A DNA stretch of 64,000 bases from Kitasatospora papulosa. Lineage in GTDB: Bacteria; Actinomycetota; Actinomycetes; Streptomycetales; Streptomycetaceae. This document shows positions 43,718 through 53,148 of this stretch, piece by piece. The notes beneath the pieces were generated by a model that saw only the letters and a list, made by a program, of their open reading frames with translations, searched no databases and was not told where the DNA came from. The position numbers were made by a program, and so were the translations under genes. How positions within the stretch are numbered: position 1 is the first letter of the stretch; every line of letters starts with the position of its first letter. The DNA lies in NCBI RefSeq assembly GCF_000717245.1, contig NZ_JNYQ01000006.1, positions 216,754-280,753 of the forward strand, in the 5' to 3' direction.

Positions 43718-46700
43718 ATGTACGAGTTGTCCCGGGTCCGCCTCTACTCCATCGGACCCGCCGGTGCGCGCTACGCCGACACCGTGCTGGACCTGCGCGG
43801 AGTCGGTGAGCCCGTGCCCAGGCCCGCCCCGGCCCAGGCCGAGTTCTTCGAGGACGAGCCCGTCGGCCCACCACGGCGCCCGGCGCCCGCGGGCGTGCTG
43901 TTCCTGGAGAACGGCGGCGGCAAGTCGGTCCTGCTCAAGCTGATCTTCTCGGTGATGCTGCCGGGGCACCGCAACACGCTGGGCGGAGCCAGCTCTGGCG
44001 TGCTGCGCAAGTTCCTGCTCGCCGACGACTGCGGACACGTCGCCCTGGAGTGGCAGCACACGCTCACCGGTGAGTGCGTCGTCGTCGGCAAGGTGAGCGA
44101 ATGGCGCGGCCGTCAGGTCTCCAACGACCCGCGCAAGTTCGCCGAGGCCTGGTACTCCTTCCGTCCGGGCCCGGGGCTCAGCCTCGACAGCCTGCCCGTC
44201 TCCGAGGCCGGCGCGGTGGGCCGGCCCGCCGAAGGGGCCTCGGCGGCACGCGGCAGGCGCCGCACCATGAAGGGGTTCCGCGACGCCCTCACGGACGCCG
44301 GCAAGTTCTACCCGCACCTCGACGTGCACTGGGAAGAGATCCACGACCGCTGGAACGAACACCTCGGCGACCTCGGACTCGACCCCGAACTCTTCCGCTA
44401 CCAGCGGGAGATGAACGCCGACGAGGGCGAGGCCGCCGGCCTCTTCGCCGTGAAGAAGGACTCCGACTTCACCGACCTGCTGCTGCGGGCCGTCACCGAC
44501 ACCCGCGACACGGACGGCCTCGCCGACCTCGTCAGCGGCTTCGGCAACAAACTCGGCCGCCGCGCCGAGCTCACCGCCGAACGCGACTTCACCGCCGGTT
44601 CCGTCGACCTGCTCGGCCGGATCGTCGACGCCACCGCGGCCAGGGCCCGCAGCCGCGACGTCCACGCCGGTGCCGAGCGGCGCACCCGTACCCTCGCCCG
44701 CAGGCTCTCCGGCCGGGCCGCCGAGGAACGCGGCCGCACCGGCGAGCTCGCCCAGCAGGTCACCGCCGCCGCCCACACCGTCACCGAGGCCGAGGCGACC
44801 CGGGGCCACCGTGGTCTGATCGCGGCCGAACTGGCCTACCGGCACGCCTCGCTGGCCCTGACCGCCGCCGAGAAGAGCGCTGCCGCCCAGCGCCGTGAGC
44901 TGGTCGAGGCGCGCACCCTGCACTCCGCGTGGCAGGCCGCCGAAGCGGTCCTGCGCCACCGGGCCGCGGCGGACCGCTCCGCGCGCGTCGCCGTGGCGAT
45001 CCGGGAGGCCGAGCGCGACGCCGCCCCCGCCCTCGCCGCACGCGCCACGGCCGCCGCCGACCTCGTACGCGCCCTGCACACCGCCGCGGAGGCGGGGGAG
45101 CGGGTGGCCGAGGAGGAGGAGGAGCGCTCGGCGATCCTCCAGTCCACCGGCGAGACGGCGCACCGGGACGCCACCACCGCCGCCACCGAGGCCCAGCGCG
45201 CCCGCAGCGAGGCCGGGCACCTGCGCCAGCGCCTCTCCGAGGTCGAGCAGGAGACCGCGGAGGCCGTGCGGGCCGGCTGGCTCGACGACACCGCGCCGGA
45301 CGCCGACCCGGCCCGCGCGGCCCTCGCCGCGAACGACGCCGAACAGGCCGCTGTCGCAGCCTGGGACACCGCGCGGGAAGCCGCCCGGGCCACCGCCGAC
45401 CAGGCCCGGGAAGCCGGGGCGGCGGAGAGCCGCACCGAGCTCGCGGCAGCCCGCGCGGCCGACGCCGCCCGGGCCGCGGAACAGTCCTACGAGGCCGAGC
45501 GCAGGGCCGCGGAGTCGATCGCCGCCGACCACCGGCTCACCGACCTGCTGGGTCTGCCCGCGGCGGCCGGAGCAGGCGTTCCCCACCCCCGCAGCCCCGC
45601 CGCCGGGACGGACGCCACCACCGACGGCCCGCACGAAGCGGCTTCCGGCGATGCCCGGTCCCTCACCGCCGAGGAGTTCGACCACAGCGCCGACGAGCTG
45701 AAGGAGCTCCTGGAGAAGGGCGTCACCGCGGCCGAACGCAGGCTCTTCGACCTGCGCACCGCCGCCGCCGACGACTCCCGCATCCTCGGTGCCCTCGGCG
45801 ACGGGGGACTGCTGCCCCCGGGGCCGGACGTCCTCGCCACCGTCGAATACCTCGGCGAGCACGGCATCCCCGCCCTGCCCGGCTGGCGCTACCTCGCGCA
45901 GGCCGTGGACCCCGCCGACCACGCGGCGGTCCTGGCCGCCCGGCCCGAGCTCGTCGACGGCGTCGTCATCACCGACCCGGACGCGCACACCCGCGCCCGC
46001 GAGGTCCTGGCCGCCGCCGCCCTGCTGCCGAGGTCGGCCGTGGCCGTCGGCACCACCACCGCCCTCCTCGCGCCCGTACCCGCGTCCGGCGGCGACGACG
46101 GCGTGTTCCTCGTCCCGCCCAACCCCGCGATGCACGACGAACACGCCGCCGACGAGGAGCGCCAGGCGCTGAGGGAGCGGGCCGCGGCACGCGACGAGGA
46201 CATCAGGTCGCTCGCCGCCCGGCTCACCGCCGACCGCTCCCTCGCCGCCCGCATCGGCTCCTGGCGTGCCGACTGCCCGCCCGGCATGCTCGCCGAGCTC
46301 GGTGAAGCCGCCCGCATCGCCCGGGCCGCCGCGGAGACCGCCGAAGCGGAGCTGGCCGAGGCCCGCACCGTGCGAGCGGAGGCCGACGAGGCCGCAGCCG
46401 ACGCGGCGAGGGTCCGCGACGAACGCCAGGAGGCGGCGCAGCGCGCACGCCGCGCCGCGGACGCGCTCGCCGGACTCGCCCACCGGCTCCGCGACCGGGC
46501 GGGCTGGCAGGCGCGTCTGCGTGAACTGACCGACGAGGCCGCCGAGTCCGAGGCACGGGCCACGTCGTACCTCGAGCGGGCACGCGCCGCCGACGAGGAC
46601 CGCCGGGCCGCCCAGCGTGCCGCGGACGACGCCCACCGCACCGCCCGCGCCCTGCGCGCCGAGCGGGCCGAGATCGCGGGCGCCCCCGAATCCCTGCCGG

Positions 46701-48469
46701 AGCCCGACGCCTCCGCCGCACGCACCTCCCTGCCCGCCCTCCGCGAGGCGTACCGGGCGGCCTCCCGCCTGTACGAGAAGGTGGGCGTCGGAGCGGACCT
46801 GCGCGCCGAGCAGGCGCGCGCCGAGAGCGACGAGAGCGCCGCTCTCGCCGAACTCGACCGGCTGACCAACAAGGTCCGCACCCGCGCCGCCCAGCTCCTC
46901 GAAGGGACCGACGGAGCCGACGGACCTTCCCGGCAGGCCGCCTCCGCCCGCGCCGAGTCCTTGGTCCAGCTCCTGGAGACCCGTGCGTCGACGGCCAGCG
47001 AACAGCTCGGCCGGCTGCGGGGCGAGGCCGAACGGCTCGCCCCCGCGGACGAGGCCTCCCACCACACCGAGCTGCCCGCCGATCTCGCCCCGGCCGACGC
47101 CGACCAGGCGCAGACCCTGCTCCGCACGGCGACGGCCGAACTCGCCTCCGCCACCCAGGCGCTGGACACCGCGCGTGCGGCCCACGCCGAACTGCTGCGG
47201 GCCCACCGCACCGCCGAGGACTCCGCGAGCGGCTTCGACGAGACCGCCGCACTTCTGCGCGACCTGCTCAGGGACCACGGCCCGGACGACGAGACCGAGT
47301 CCCCCGACCCCTACCCGGGGACCCTCGAGGAAGCCAGGCAGTCCGCCACCGAGGCGCGCCGTTCACTGCGCGGCTGCGCCACCGACCTCTCGGCGGCGGA
47401 GAGTTCCGTACGCGAGGCGAGCGACGTCCTCGTACGGCACGCCAACTCCACCCGGTACGAACAGGTCCGCACCCCCGCGCGGCAGCAGATCAGGGAACTC
47501 CCCGCGGCGGCACTCCCCGACCACGCCGAGAAGTGGGCCGCGGCCTTCGCGCCCAGGCTGCGTGTGCTCACCGACGAGCTGGCCCAGCTGGAGCGCAACC
47601 GCGAGTCCATCGTCGACCGGCTCCGCGGCCTGGTCGAGTCGGCCCTCACGACGCTCCGCTCCGCGCAGCGGCTCTCCCGGCTCCCCGAAGGGCTGGGGGA
47701 GTGGTCCGGCCAGGAGTTCCTGCGGATCCGCTTCGAGGAACCCGACCAGGCCACGCTCACCGAGAGGCTCGGCGAGGTCATCGACGAGGCCACGCACGCG
47801 GCCCTCAAGAAGAACTCCGACCTGCGCCGGGACGGTATGTCCCTGCTGCTGCGCGGTGTGCAGGCGGCACTGCAGCCCAAGGGCATCGCCGTCGAGATCC
47901 TCAAGCCGGACGCGGTACTCCGTGCCGAGCGCGTCCCGGTCGGACAGATGGGCGACGTCTTCTCCGGCGGGCAGCTGCTCACCGCCGCGATCGCGCTGTA
48001 CTGCACGATGGCGGCCCTGCGCAGCAACGACCGGGGCCGAGACCGGCACCGGCACGCCGGCACGCTCTTCCTCGACAACCCCATCGGCCGGGCCAACGCC
48101 ACGTACCTGCTCGAGCTGCAGCGCGCGGTCTCCGACGCGCTGGGTGTCCAGCTGCTGTACACGACGGGGCTGTTCGACACCACGGCGCTCGCCGAGTTCC
48201 CGCTGGTCATCCGCCTCCGCAACGACGCGGACCTGAGGGCGGGACTGAAGTACATCAGTGTGGAGGAGCACCTCAGGCCCGGTCTGCCGCAGCAGGACCC
48301 CGAGGGCGAGACCGTCCACGGCGAGATCACCGCGACGCGCATGTTCAAGAGGACCGGCGGGTCGGGCGGGAACGCTCCGGCGGCGGCCGTCCCCGAGATG
48401 CGCGCGGAGATGACGGACACGCGCCCGGACGCGCACCTGGACCCCGCACCTGCCTCCGACGGCCGTTAG
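43718..48469 (+). CDS. SMC/MukB-like coiled-coil ATPase
   Basis: 1583 residues from ATG 43718. The N-terminal head has Walker A ENGGGKS (64-70). Long Ala/Arg/Glu coiled-coil arms (about 330-640 and 830-1290) flank a globular centre at about 690-805 in the hinge position. The C-terminal head has the ABC signature FSGGQ (SGGQ 1416-1419) and Walker B LFLDNPIG with D1453. The next residue is N1454, where the catalytic Glu is expected. It is third in an operon with kleisin- and KITE-like genes, the MukBEF/JetABC order. Likely role: DNA loop extrusion or plasmid/phage restriction, but no JetD/MksG nuclease gene is adjacent. Confidence 0.8.
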   Translation: MYELSRVRLYSIGPAGARYADTVLDLRGVGEPVPRPAPAQAEFFEDEPVGPPRRPAPAGVLFLENGGGKSVLLKLIFSVMLPGHRNTLGGASSGVLRKFLLADDCGHVALEWQHTLTGECVVVGKVSEWRGRQVSNDPRKFAEAWYSFRPGPGLSLDSLPVSEAGAVGRPAEGASAARGRRRTMKGFRDALTDAGKFYPHLDVHWEEIHDRWNEHLGDLGLDPELFRYQREMNADEGEAAGLFAVKKDSDFTDLLLRAVTDTRDTDGLADLVSGFGNKLGRRAELTAERDFTAGSVDLLGRIVDATAARARSRDVHAGAERRTRTLARRLSGRAAEERGRTGELAQQVTAAAHTVTEAEATRGHRGLIAAELAYRHASLALTAAEKSAAAQRRELVEARTLHSAWQAAEAVLRHRAAADRSARVAVAIREAERDAAPALAARATAAADLVRALHTAAEAGERVAEEEEERSAILQSTGETAHRDATTAATEAQRARSEAGHLRQRLSEVEQETAEAVRAGWLDDTAPDADPARAALAANDAEQAAVAAWDTAREAARATADQAREAGAAESRTELAAARAADAARAAEQSYEAERRAAESIAADHRLTDLLGLPAAAGAGVPHPRSPAAGTDATTDGPHEAASGDARSLTAEEFDHSADELKELLEKGVTAAERRLFDLRTAAADDSRILGALGDGGLLPPGPDVLATVEYLGEHGIPALPGWRYLAQAVDPADHAAVLAARPELVDGVVITDPDAHTRAREVLAAAALLPRSAVAVGTTTALLAPVPASGGDDGVFLVPPNPAMHDEHAADEERQALRERAAARDEDIRSLAARLTADRSLAARIGSWRADCPPGMLAELGEAARIARAAAETAEAELAEARTVRAEADEAAADAARVRDERQEAAQRARRAADALAGLAHRLRDRAGWQARLRELTDEAAESEARATSYLERARAADEDRRAAQRAADDAHRTARALRAERAEIAGAPESLPEPDASAARTSLPALREAYRAASRLYEKVGVGADLRAEQARAESDESAALAELDRLTNKVRTRAAQLLEGTDGADGPSRQAASARAESLVQLLETRASTASEQLGRLRGEAERLAPADEASHHTELPADLAPADADQAQTLLRTATAELASATQALDTARAAHAELLRAHRTAEDSASGFDETAALLRDLLRDHGPDDETESPDPYPGTLEEARQSATEARRSLRGCATDLSAAESSVREASDVLVRHANSTRYEQVRTPARQQIRELPAAALPDHAEKWAAAFAPRLRVLTDELAQLERNRESIVDRLRGLVESALTTLRSAQRLSRLPEGLGEWSGQEFLRIRFEEPDQATLTERLGEVIDEATHAALKKNSDLRRDGMSLLLRGVQAALQPKGIAVEILKPDAVLRAERVPVGQMGDVFSGGQLLTAAIALYCTMAALRSNDRGRDRHRHAGTLFLDNPIGRANATYLLELQRAVSDALGVQLLYTTGLFDTTALAEFPLVIRLRNDADLRAGLKYISVEEHLRPGLPQQDPEGETVHGEITATRMFKRTGGSGGNAPAAAVPEMRAEMTDTRPDAHLDPAPASDGR

Positions 48470-48484
48470 GAGCCGGGGCGGAGG

Positions 48485-48967
48485 TCAGGCCCGCGAGAGC
48501 CTGCCTTCGCCCCGGCGTCGTATCCGTGCCTCCCCGCGCGCCCTCGCCCGGGCGCCGCGCCTGGCGATCCGCCGCTCCCGGCGCATACGCCGCGCCGTGC
48601 TGCTGGGTACGGAGACCACGCCGTTGCGCTGGTTCCACACCTGCCGGGTCACCCAGACGTCCAGCACCGACCACGTGGCCACCACCGTGCTCGCCACACC
48701 ACCCAGCACCATGGGAAAGGCGAGCCAGGACCCGGCCATCGTGCACAGGAAGGCCACCAAGGCCTGAATGATGGTCAGCGACATGATGAGAACGGCCCGT
48801 ACGGCCGCTGTTCTCACCGGGTCCGGCATTCTCCGCCGTGTCGCGGGTTCCTCGACCCACAACTGCCGCGGAATCCTGGCACCGGCCGCGGACGCGGCAT
48901 CCGGTGGTGCGCCGGTCGCCGGCGGTGCCGTCGTCCCCCGGCGCTTGTCCGTGTCCAAGGACCTCAA
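48485..48967 (-). CDS. Small two-span membrane protein, function unknown
   Basis: Read here from TTG 48967 (160 residues). A GTG at 48988 and an internal ATG at 48829 (114 residues) are alternatives, and none has an ideal ribosome-binding site. Two hydrophobic helices (about residues 58-103, MSLTIIQALVAFLCTMAGSWL and VLGGVASTVVATW) are followed by a strongly basic tail (ARRMRRERRIARRGARARARG). The N-terminal ~45 residues are hydrophilic. No family recognised. Tail-to-tail with the SMC-like gene. Confidence 0.65.
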   Translation of the reverse strand: MRSLDTDKRRGTTAPPATGAPPDAASAAGARIPRQLWVEEPATRRRMPDPVRTAAVRAVLIMSLTIIQALVAFLCTMAGSWLAFPMVLGGVASTVVATWSVLDVWVTRQVWNQRNGVVSVPSSTARRMRRERRIARRGARARARGEARIRRRGEGRLSRA

Positions 48968-49468
48968 CTCCCCATCAGTGTCCGGCACAAGGGGTGGCTT
49001 CCCGCCTCGCGTCCGTTCTACGCGGACCGAGCGGTTCGTCCGTCGCACACGCCCCCGTGAGGTTCTTCTGCCCCGTACGTACGGACGAACGCAAGGCGGT
49101 GAAGATTCCCGCCAAGAGGCATCAACCAGCCCTGAAAGGTCACGGAACGAAGAATTCCAGCCAACTGCCTTGTGTGGATGCGCCGCGTCCCTCCAGCGAT
49201 TCTCTGTCGCTTTCGCGAACTTCTTCGCAGGGAATACCAGGACAACGGGTGAACAACCGCAGGAAAGAGCGGCCGGAAATCGTCCGGACACGCCTTCGAG
49301 TTACCGGGGAGTCAGTAGTAGGCTCGCGCCGTTTGTTGACGGAACACGGGGCAGGCGCCCGGTGGACCGCGGCAGAACGCCGGAACACGCAGGAAGACCG
49401 GGCAGCCGGAACCGCCCGGGACGCCGACACGAACACCCCCGCGGTGCGGGGCCGAGCTGGGGGAGGCC
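48968..49468 (+). promoter_or_regulatory. Upstream region of the conservon
   Basis: 501 bp with no convincing gene on either strand. TTCGAG (49295-49300) and TAGGCT (49319-49324) with 18-bp spacing form a candidate promoter, leaving a ~140-nt leader before cvnA, whose ribosome-binding site is GGGGGAGG. Base composition is lower in G+C around 49130-49270. Confidence 0.45.
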
Positions 49469-52261
49469 ATGCGCTTTCGCGGGAAGTCCATCCGCAGGAA
49501 GATCGTGGCGTTGCTCCTGGTGCCGCTCGCCTCCCTCACGGGCCTCTGGGTCTTCGCCACCTACGTCACCGGCAGGGAAGCCGGCGAGCTGATGGGCGCC
49601 AGTGCCATCGTGGAGGAGGTCGGCCACCCGCTGGAGGACACCATCCGCGCGGTCCAGGGCGAACGCCGCCAGACTCTCGTCTTCCTGGCCGACCCCCGTG
49701 CCTCCGACGCCCTTCCCCTTCTGCGCCGCCGGCGCGCCGTGACCGACCGTGTCGTGGCCGACGTCAGGCAGAGCGCGAGGAGCAAGGACATCCGGGACAA
49801 GCTCAGTCCCGAGTCGGAGGCCCAGCTCGACGCGATCCTCGGTGAGATCGACGGTCTGGACGCGCTGCGCGGATCCGTCGAGAGGCGCACCATCGACCGG
49901 ACCAGGACGCTCGCCTTCTACAACGGTCTCGTCGACCCCTGTTACCGCTTCCTCAACGGTCTCCACACGATGGAGAACGTCTCGATGGACAAGCAGGTCC
50001 GGGCCCTGGTCGGCGTCTCCCGGGCCCGCGAGATGCTCTCCCGCGAGGACGCGCTGATCGCCTCCGGCCTCATCGCGGGACGCCTCGGCGCCCCGGAACT
50101 CCGCGCCGTCTCCGACCTCGCCGCCAGCCGCAAGCTCCTGTACGAGGTCAACCTCGAACTCCTGCCGGCGAGCGAACGCACGCGCATGGAGCAGTACTGG
50201 GACAGCCCCGACACCGAGCCGCTCCGGACCACCGAGCAGAAGCTCATCGCGGCGGGGCCGATCACCGAGCCGGGCGCCGTCGACTCCGCGCGCTGGGAGG
50301 AGGTCGCCCCGCCGGTCCTGGAGCGCCTGGCGAACGACGGCACCGAGATGTCCGTCCGTTTCCAGGACCGCGCGGAACCCGCCGGATACCGGGTCCTGAT
50401 CCGGGCCGGTGTCGCCGGAGTCCTGGGATTCGTCGCCCTGCTCGTCTCCGTCTTCGTCTCGGTACGCGTGGGACGCGAGCTCGTCCGTGACCTCTCCCGG
50501 CTGCGCAAGGACGCCCACGAGGTGTCCGGGGTGCGGCTCCCCAGCGTCATGCGGCGGCTGGCCGCGGGCGAACAGGTCGACGTGGAGACCGAAGCCCCCC
50601 ACCTGAGCTACGAGCGCGATGAGATCGGCCAGGTCGGACAGGCGCTCAACACCCTGCAACGGGCCGCGGTCGAGGCCGCGGTCAAGCAGGCCGACATGCG
50701 CCGCGGGGTGTCCGAGGTCTTCGTCAACCTCGCACGCCGCAACCAGGTTCTCCTGCACCGCCAGCTGACGCTCCTTGACACCATGGAACGGCGCACCGAG
50801 AACGGCGACGAACTCGCCGACCTCTTCCGCCTCGACCACCTCACCACCCGTATGCGCCGCCACGCGGAAGGGCTCGTGATCCTCTCCGGGGCGGCGCCGT
50901 CCCGTCAGTGGCGCAAGCCGATCCAGCTGATGGACGTGGTGCGGGCCGCGGTCGCGGAGGTGGAGGACTACGAGCGCATCGAGGTCCGCCGCCTGCCCCG
51001 CATCGGCGTCGGCGGCCCGGCCGTCGCCGACCTCACCCACCTGATCGCCGAACTGCTGGAGAACGCCACGGTGTTCTCGCCCCCGCACACCGCGGTCCAG
51101 GTGCACGGCGAACGGGTCGCCAACGGCTTCACCCTGGAGATCCACGACCGAGGCCTCGGCATGGCGCCGGAAATCCTCCTGGACGCCAATCTGAGACTCG
51201 CGGAGACGCCCGACTTCGAGCTCTCCGACACCGACCGGCTCGGCCTCTTCGTCGTCAGCCGGCTCGCCCAGCGTCAGAACGTCAGGGTGTCGCTGCAGAC
51301 CTCACCGTACGGAGGGACGACCGCGGTCGTCTTCATCCCGGCGCAACTGCTCACCGACGCCCCCGACACGCACGGCACCGGCTTCCGCCTCGACCGGCGG
51401 GCCGAGAAGGCGATCGGCGGCGGGCGGCCGGGCAGGAACGCGCCCGGCAGCGACAAGGCCCGCAGGGACGGTATCGCGGACACCGACGTCCCGGGCAGGC
51501 CCTCGGGACTCTCCCCGGTCCCCACCGGTCTCACCGACCCGTCCGTGCTGAACGGCCCGGTCGAACTCGAAGGACCCGTGGGCACACTCGGCTTCACCGA
51601 CCCGGCACGGGACCGGGAGCTCGATCCGGCTCTCGGGCCCGTCCTGGACGGTGTGTCCGACCTGGAGGACACCGAGAGCGAGCGCGGTGGCATCTTCCGG
51701 GCCCGTGACCTGCGGCGTGAAGCCGACCGGGAGCAGCACCAGCAGGCGTCCGACGGCCGTACCGCGGACGTCAGGCCGATGCGGCCCGCGGGGCCCGTCC
51801 CCCTGCCGCGCCGCAAGCCGCCGACGCTCGTCGCCGACCAGGGACGCCGCATCGGCGACGCGGGCCGTTCCCACCACGGCGCTGCCGACGGATTCCCCCC
51901 GGACGGCGGCTCGGGCGGGACGGCCGCCGGGTCCGGTCAGGGAGCGGCCCCTGCCGACGGTCCCCCGGTACGGCTCAGGTCCGCACCCCGGCCGGCGGCG
52001 CCGGACACGATCGGCGGCCTCCCGCGCAGGGTCCGGCAGGCCAGCCTCGCCCCACAGCTCCGGGAGGACTCCGCAGGACGGACTTCCGGCCACGCCCCCG
52101 CGGACACCGACGACGACCTCGAACGTGACGCGGACGAAGTACGCAATCGCATGGCCTCGCTACAACGCGGCTGGCAGCGCGGCCGTCGGCAGAACGCCGA
52201 GGACGTGACCGGCCCCGGCGAGACAGCACCAGGAACCACTCCGGGAGGGGACGGTCGATGA
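49469..52261 (+). CDS. cvnA: Conservon CvnA: sensor histidine-kinase-like protein with NIT domain
   Basis: 930 residues from ATG 49469. A first membrane span (about 12-32, KIVALLLVPLASLTGLWVF) is followed by an extracellular nitrate/nitrite-sensing-type domain to about residue 305, a second span (about 312-333), a HAMP-like linker, and a kinase-like core. The core has FRLDHLTTRMRRHAEGLVILSG, an N-box LLENATVFSPP, HDRGLGMA and SPYGGTTAVVF. The last ~290 residues are a disordered Pro/Gly/Arg tail. CvnA proteins anchor the conservon complex that passes signals to the CvnD GTPase. Four-base overlap with cvnB. Confidence 0.93.
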   Translation: MRFRGKSIRRKIVALLLVPLASLTGLWVFATYVTGREAGELMGASAIVEEVGHPLEDTIRAVQGERRQTLVFLADPRASDALPLLRRRRAVTDRVVADVRQSARSKDIRDKLSPESEAQLDAILGEIDGLDALRGSVERRTIDRTRTLAFYNGLVDPCYRFLNGLHTMENVSMDKQVRALVGVSRAREMLSREDALIASGLIAGRLGAPELRAVSDLAASRKLLYEVNLELLPASERTRMEQYWDSPDTEPLRTTEQKLIAAGPITEPGAVDSARWEEVAPPVLERLANDGTEMSVRFQDRAEPAGYRVLIRAGVAGVLGFVALLVSVFVSVRVGRELVRDLSRLRKDAHEVSGVRLPSVMRRLAAGEQVDVETEAPHLSYERDEIGQVGQALNTLQRAAVEAAVKQADMRRGVSEVFVNLARRNQVLLHRQLTLLDTMERRTENGDELADLFRLDHLTTRMRRHAEGLVILSGAAPSRQWRKPIQLMDVVRAAVAEVEDYERIEVRRLPRIGVGGPAVADLTHLIAELLENATVFSPPHTAVQVHGERVANGFTLEIHDRGLGMAPEILLDANLRLAETPDFELSDTDRLGLFVVSRLAQRQNVRVSLQTSPYGGTTAVVFIPAQLLTDAPDTHGTGFRLDRRAEKAIGGGRPGRNAPGSDKARRDGIADTDVPGRPSGLSPVPTGLTDPSVLNGPVELEGPVGTLGFTDPARDRELDPALGPVLDGVSDLEDTESERGGIFRARDLRREADREQHQQASDGRTADVRPMRPAGPVPLPRRKPPTLVADQGRRIGDAGRSHHGAADGFPPDGGSGGTAAGSGQGAAPADGPPVRLRSAPRPAAPDTIGGLPRRVRQASLAPQLREDSAGRTSGHAPADTDDDLERDADEVRNRMASLQRGWQRGRRQNAEDVTGPGETAPGTTPGGDGR

Positions 52262-52701
52262 CCGCACCGAACGCAGCAGCACACAACGCCGCACGCCAGG
52301 GCTCCGGCGAACTCAACTGGCTCCTCGACGAACTGGTCGAGCGCGTCGCGAGCATCCGCAAGGCGCTGGTCCTCTCCAGCGACGGCCTCGCCACCGGAAC
52401 GTCCCAGGACCTGACCCGCGAGGACAGCGAGCACCTGGCTGCCGTTGCCTCCGGATTCCACAGCCTGGCCAAGGGGGTCGGCCGTCACTTCGACGCCGGC
52501 CGGGTCCGGCAGACCGTGGTCGAACTCGACGAGGCGTTCCTCTTCGTCACCGCGGCGGGTGACGGCAGCTGCCTCGCCGTCCTGGCCGAGTCGGACTCGG
52601 ACGTCGGACAGGTGGCGTACGAGATGACCCTGATGGTCAAGCGCGTGGGGGTCCACCTGGCCAACGCACCCCGGACCACCGGTCTGTCCGCCGGAGGGTG
52701 A
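52258..52701 (+). CDS. cvnB: Conservon CvnB: roadblock/LC7 domain protein
   Basis: 147 residues from ATG 52258, overlapping cvnA (ATGA). A single roadblock/LC7 fold: LNWLLDELVERVASIRKALVLSSDGLATGTS, then LDEAFLFVTAAGDGSCLAVLA. In bacteria these proteins act as GTPase-activating or scaffold partners of the MglA-like GTPase encoded two genes on. Confidence 0.93.
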   Translation: MTAPNAAAHNAARQGSGELNWLLDELVERVASIRKALVLSSDGLATGTSQDLTREDSEHLAAVASGFHSLAKGVGRHFDAGRVRQTVVELDEAFLFVTAAGDGSCLAVLAESDSDVGQVAYEMTLMVKRVGVHLANAPRTTGLSAGG

Positions 52702-52710
52702 GGCGAGGGG

Positions 52711-53148
52711 ATGAGCGCAGACTCCGTCCGGGACGCCGCGCCCGGATCACCGCCCGCTCCCGCCGAAGCGGGATCCTCGCGCTGGTACGACGCCGAAGCG
52801 GGTCCGGTGGTCCGGCCCTACGCGATGACCCGGGGGCGTACCAGCAGCGCGTCCCGTCATCGTCTCGACCTGATCGCGATCGTCGTCCCCGAACCGGCGG
52901 CCGACGATCCCGGCAGGGACCAGACGCTCTCCCCGGAACACGTGGAGATCGTCGAACTGTGCAGCGACATGCCCCAGTCGATCGCCGAACTCGCCTCCGG
53001 ACTGGACCTCCCCGTCGGGGTGGTCCGGGTCCTGGTGGGTGACCTCGTCGAGGACGAACTGGTGCACGTCACCCGTCCCGTTCCGCCGGCCGAGCTGCCG
53101 GACGTGAGCATTCTTCGCGAGGTGATCAATGGCCTTCGGGCGCTCTAG
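52711..53148 (+). CDS. cvnC: Conservon CvnC: DUF742 protein
   Basis: 145 residues from ATG 52711. RWYDAEAGPVVRPYAMTRGRT at about 24-45 is the DUF742 hallmark, and a winged-helix-like end (EHVEIVELCSDMPQSIAEL, LPVGVVRVLVGDLVEDELV) follows. The N-terminal ~25 residues are a low-complexity linker. It is the third member of every conservon; the last 20 bases overlap the start of cvnD. Confidence 0.93.
   Translation: MSADSVRDAAPGSPPAPAEAGSSRWYDAEAGPVVRPYAMTRGRTSSASRHRLDLIAIVVPEPAADDPGRDQTLSPEHVEIVELCSDMPQSIAELASGLDLPVGVVRVLVGDLVEDELVHVTRPVPPAELPDVSILREVINGLRAL

Noticed and set aside
43577..47278. A 1233-codon open frame on the minus strand
   Set aside because: Gly-rich shadow of the SMC-like ATPase gene, without motif or start signal.
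41160..48469. A complete Wadjet (JetABCD) defence system
   Set aside because: No JetD-like nuclease gene is adjacent, and the neighbours are core Streptomyces genes, so only an SMC-kleisin-KITE-like complex can be claimed.
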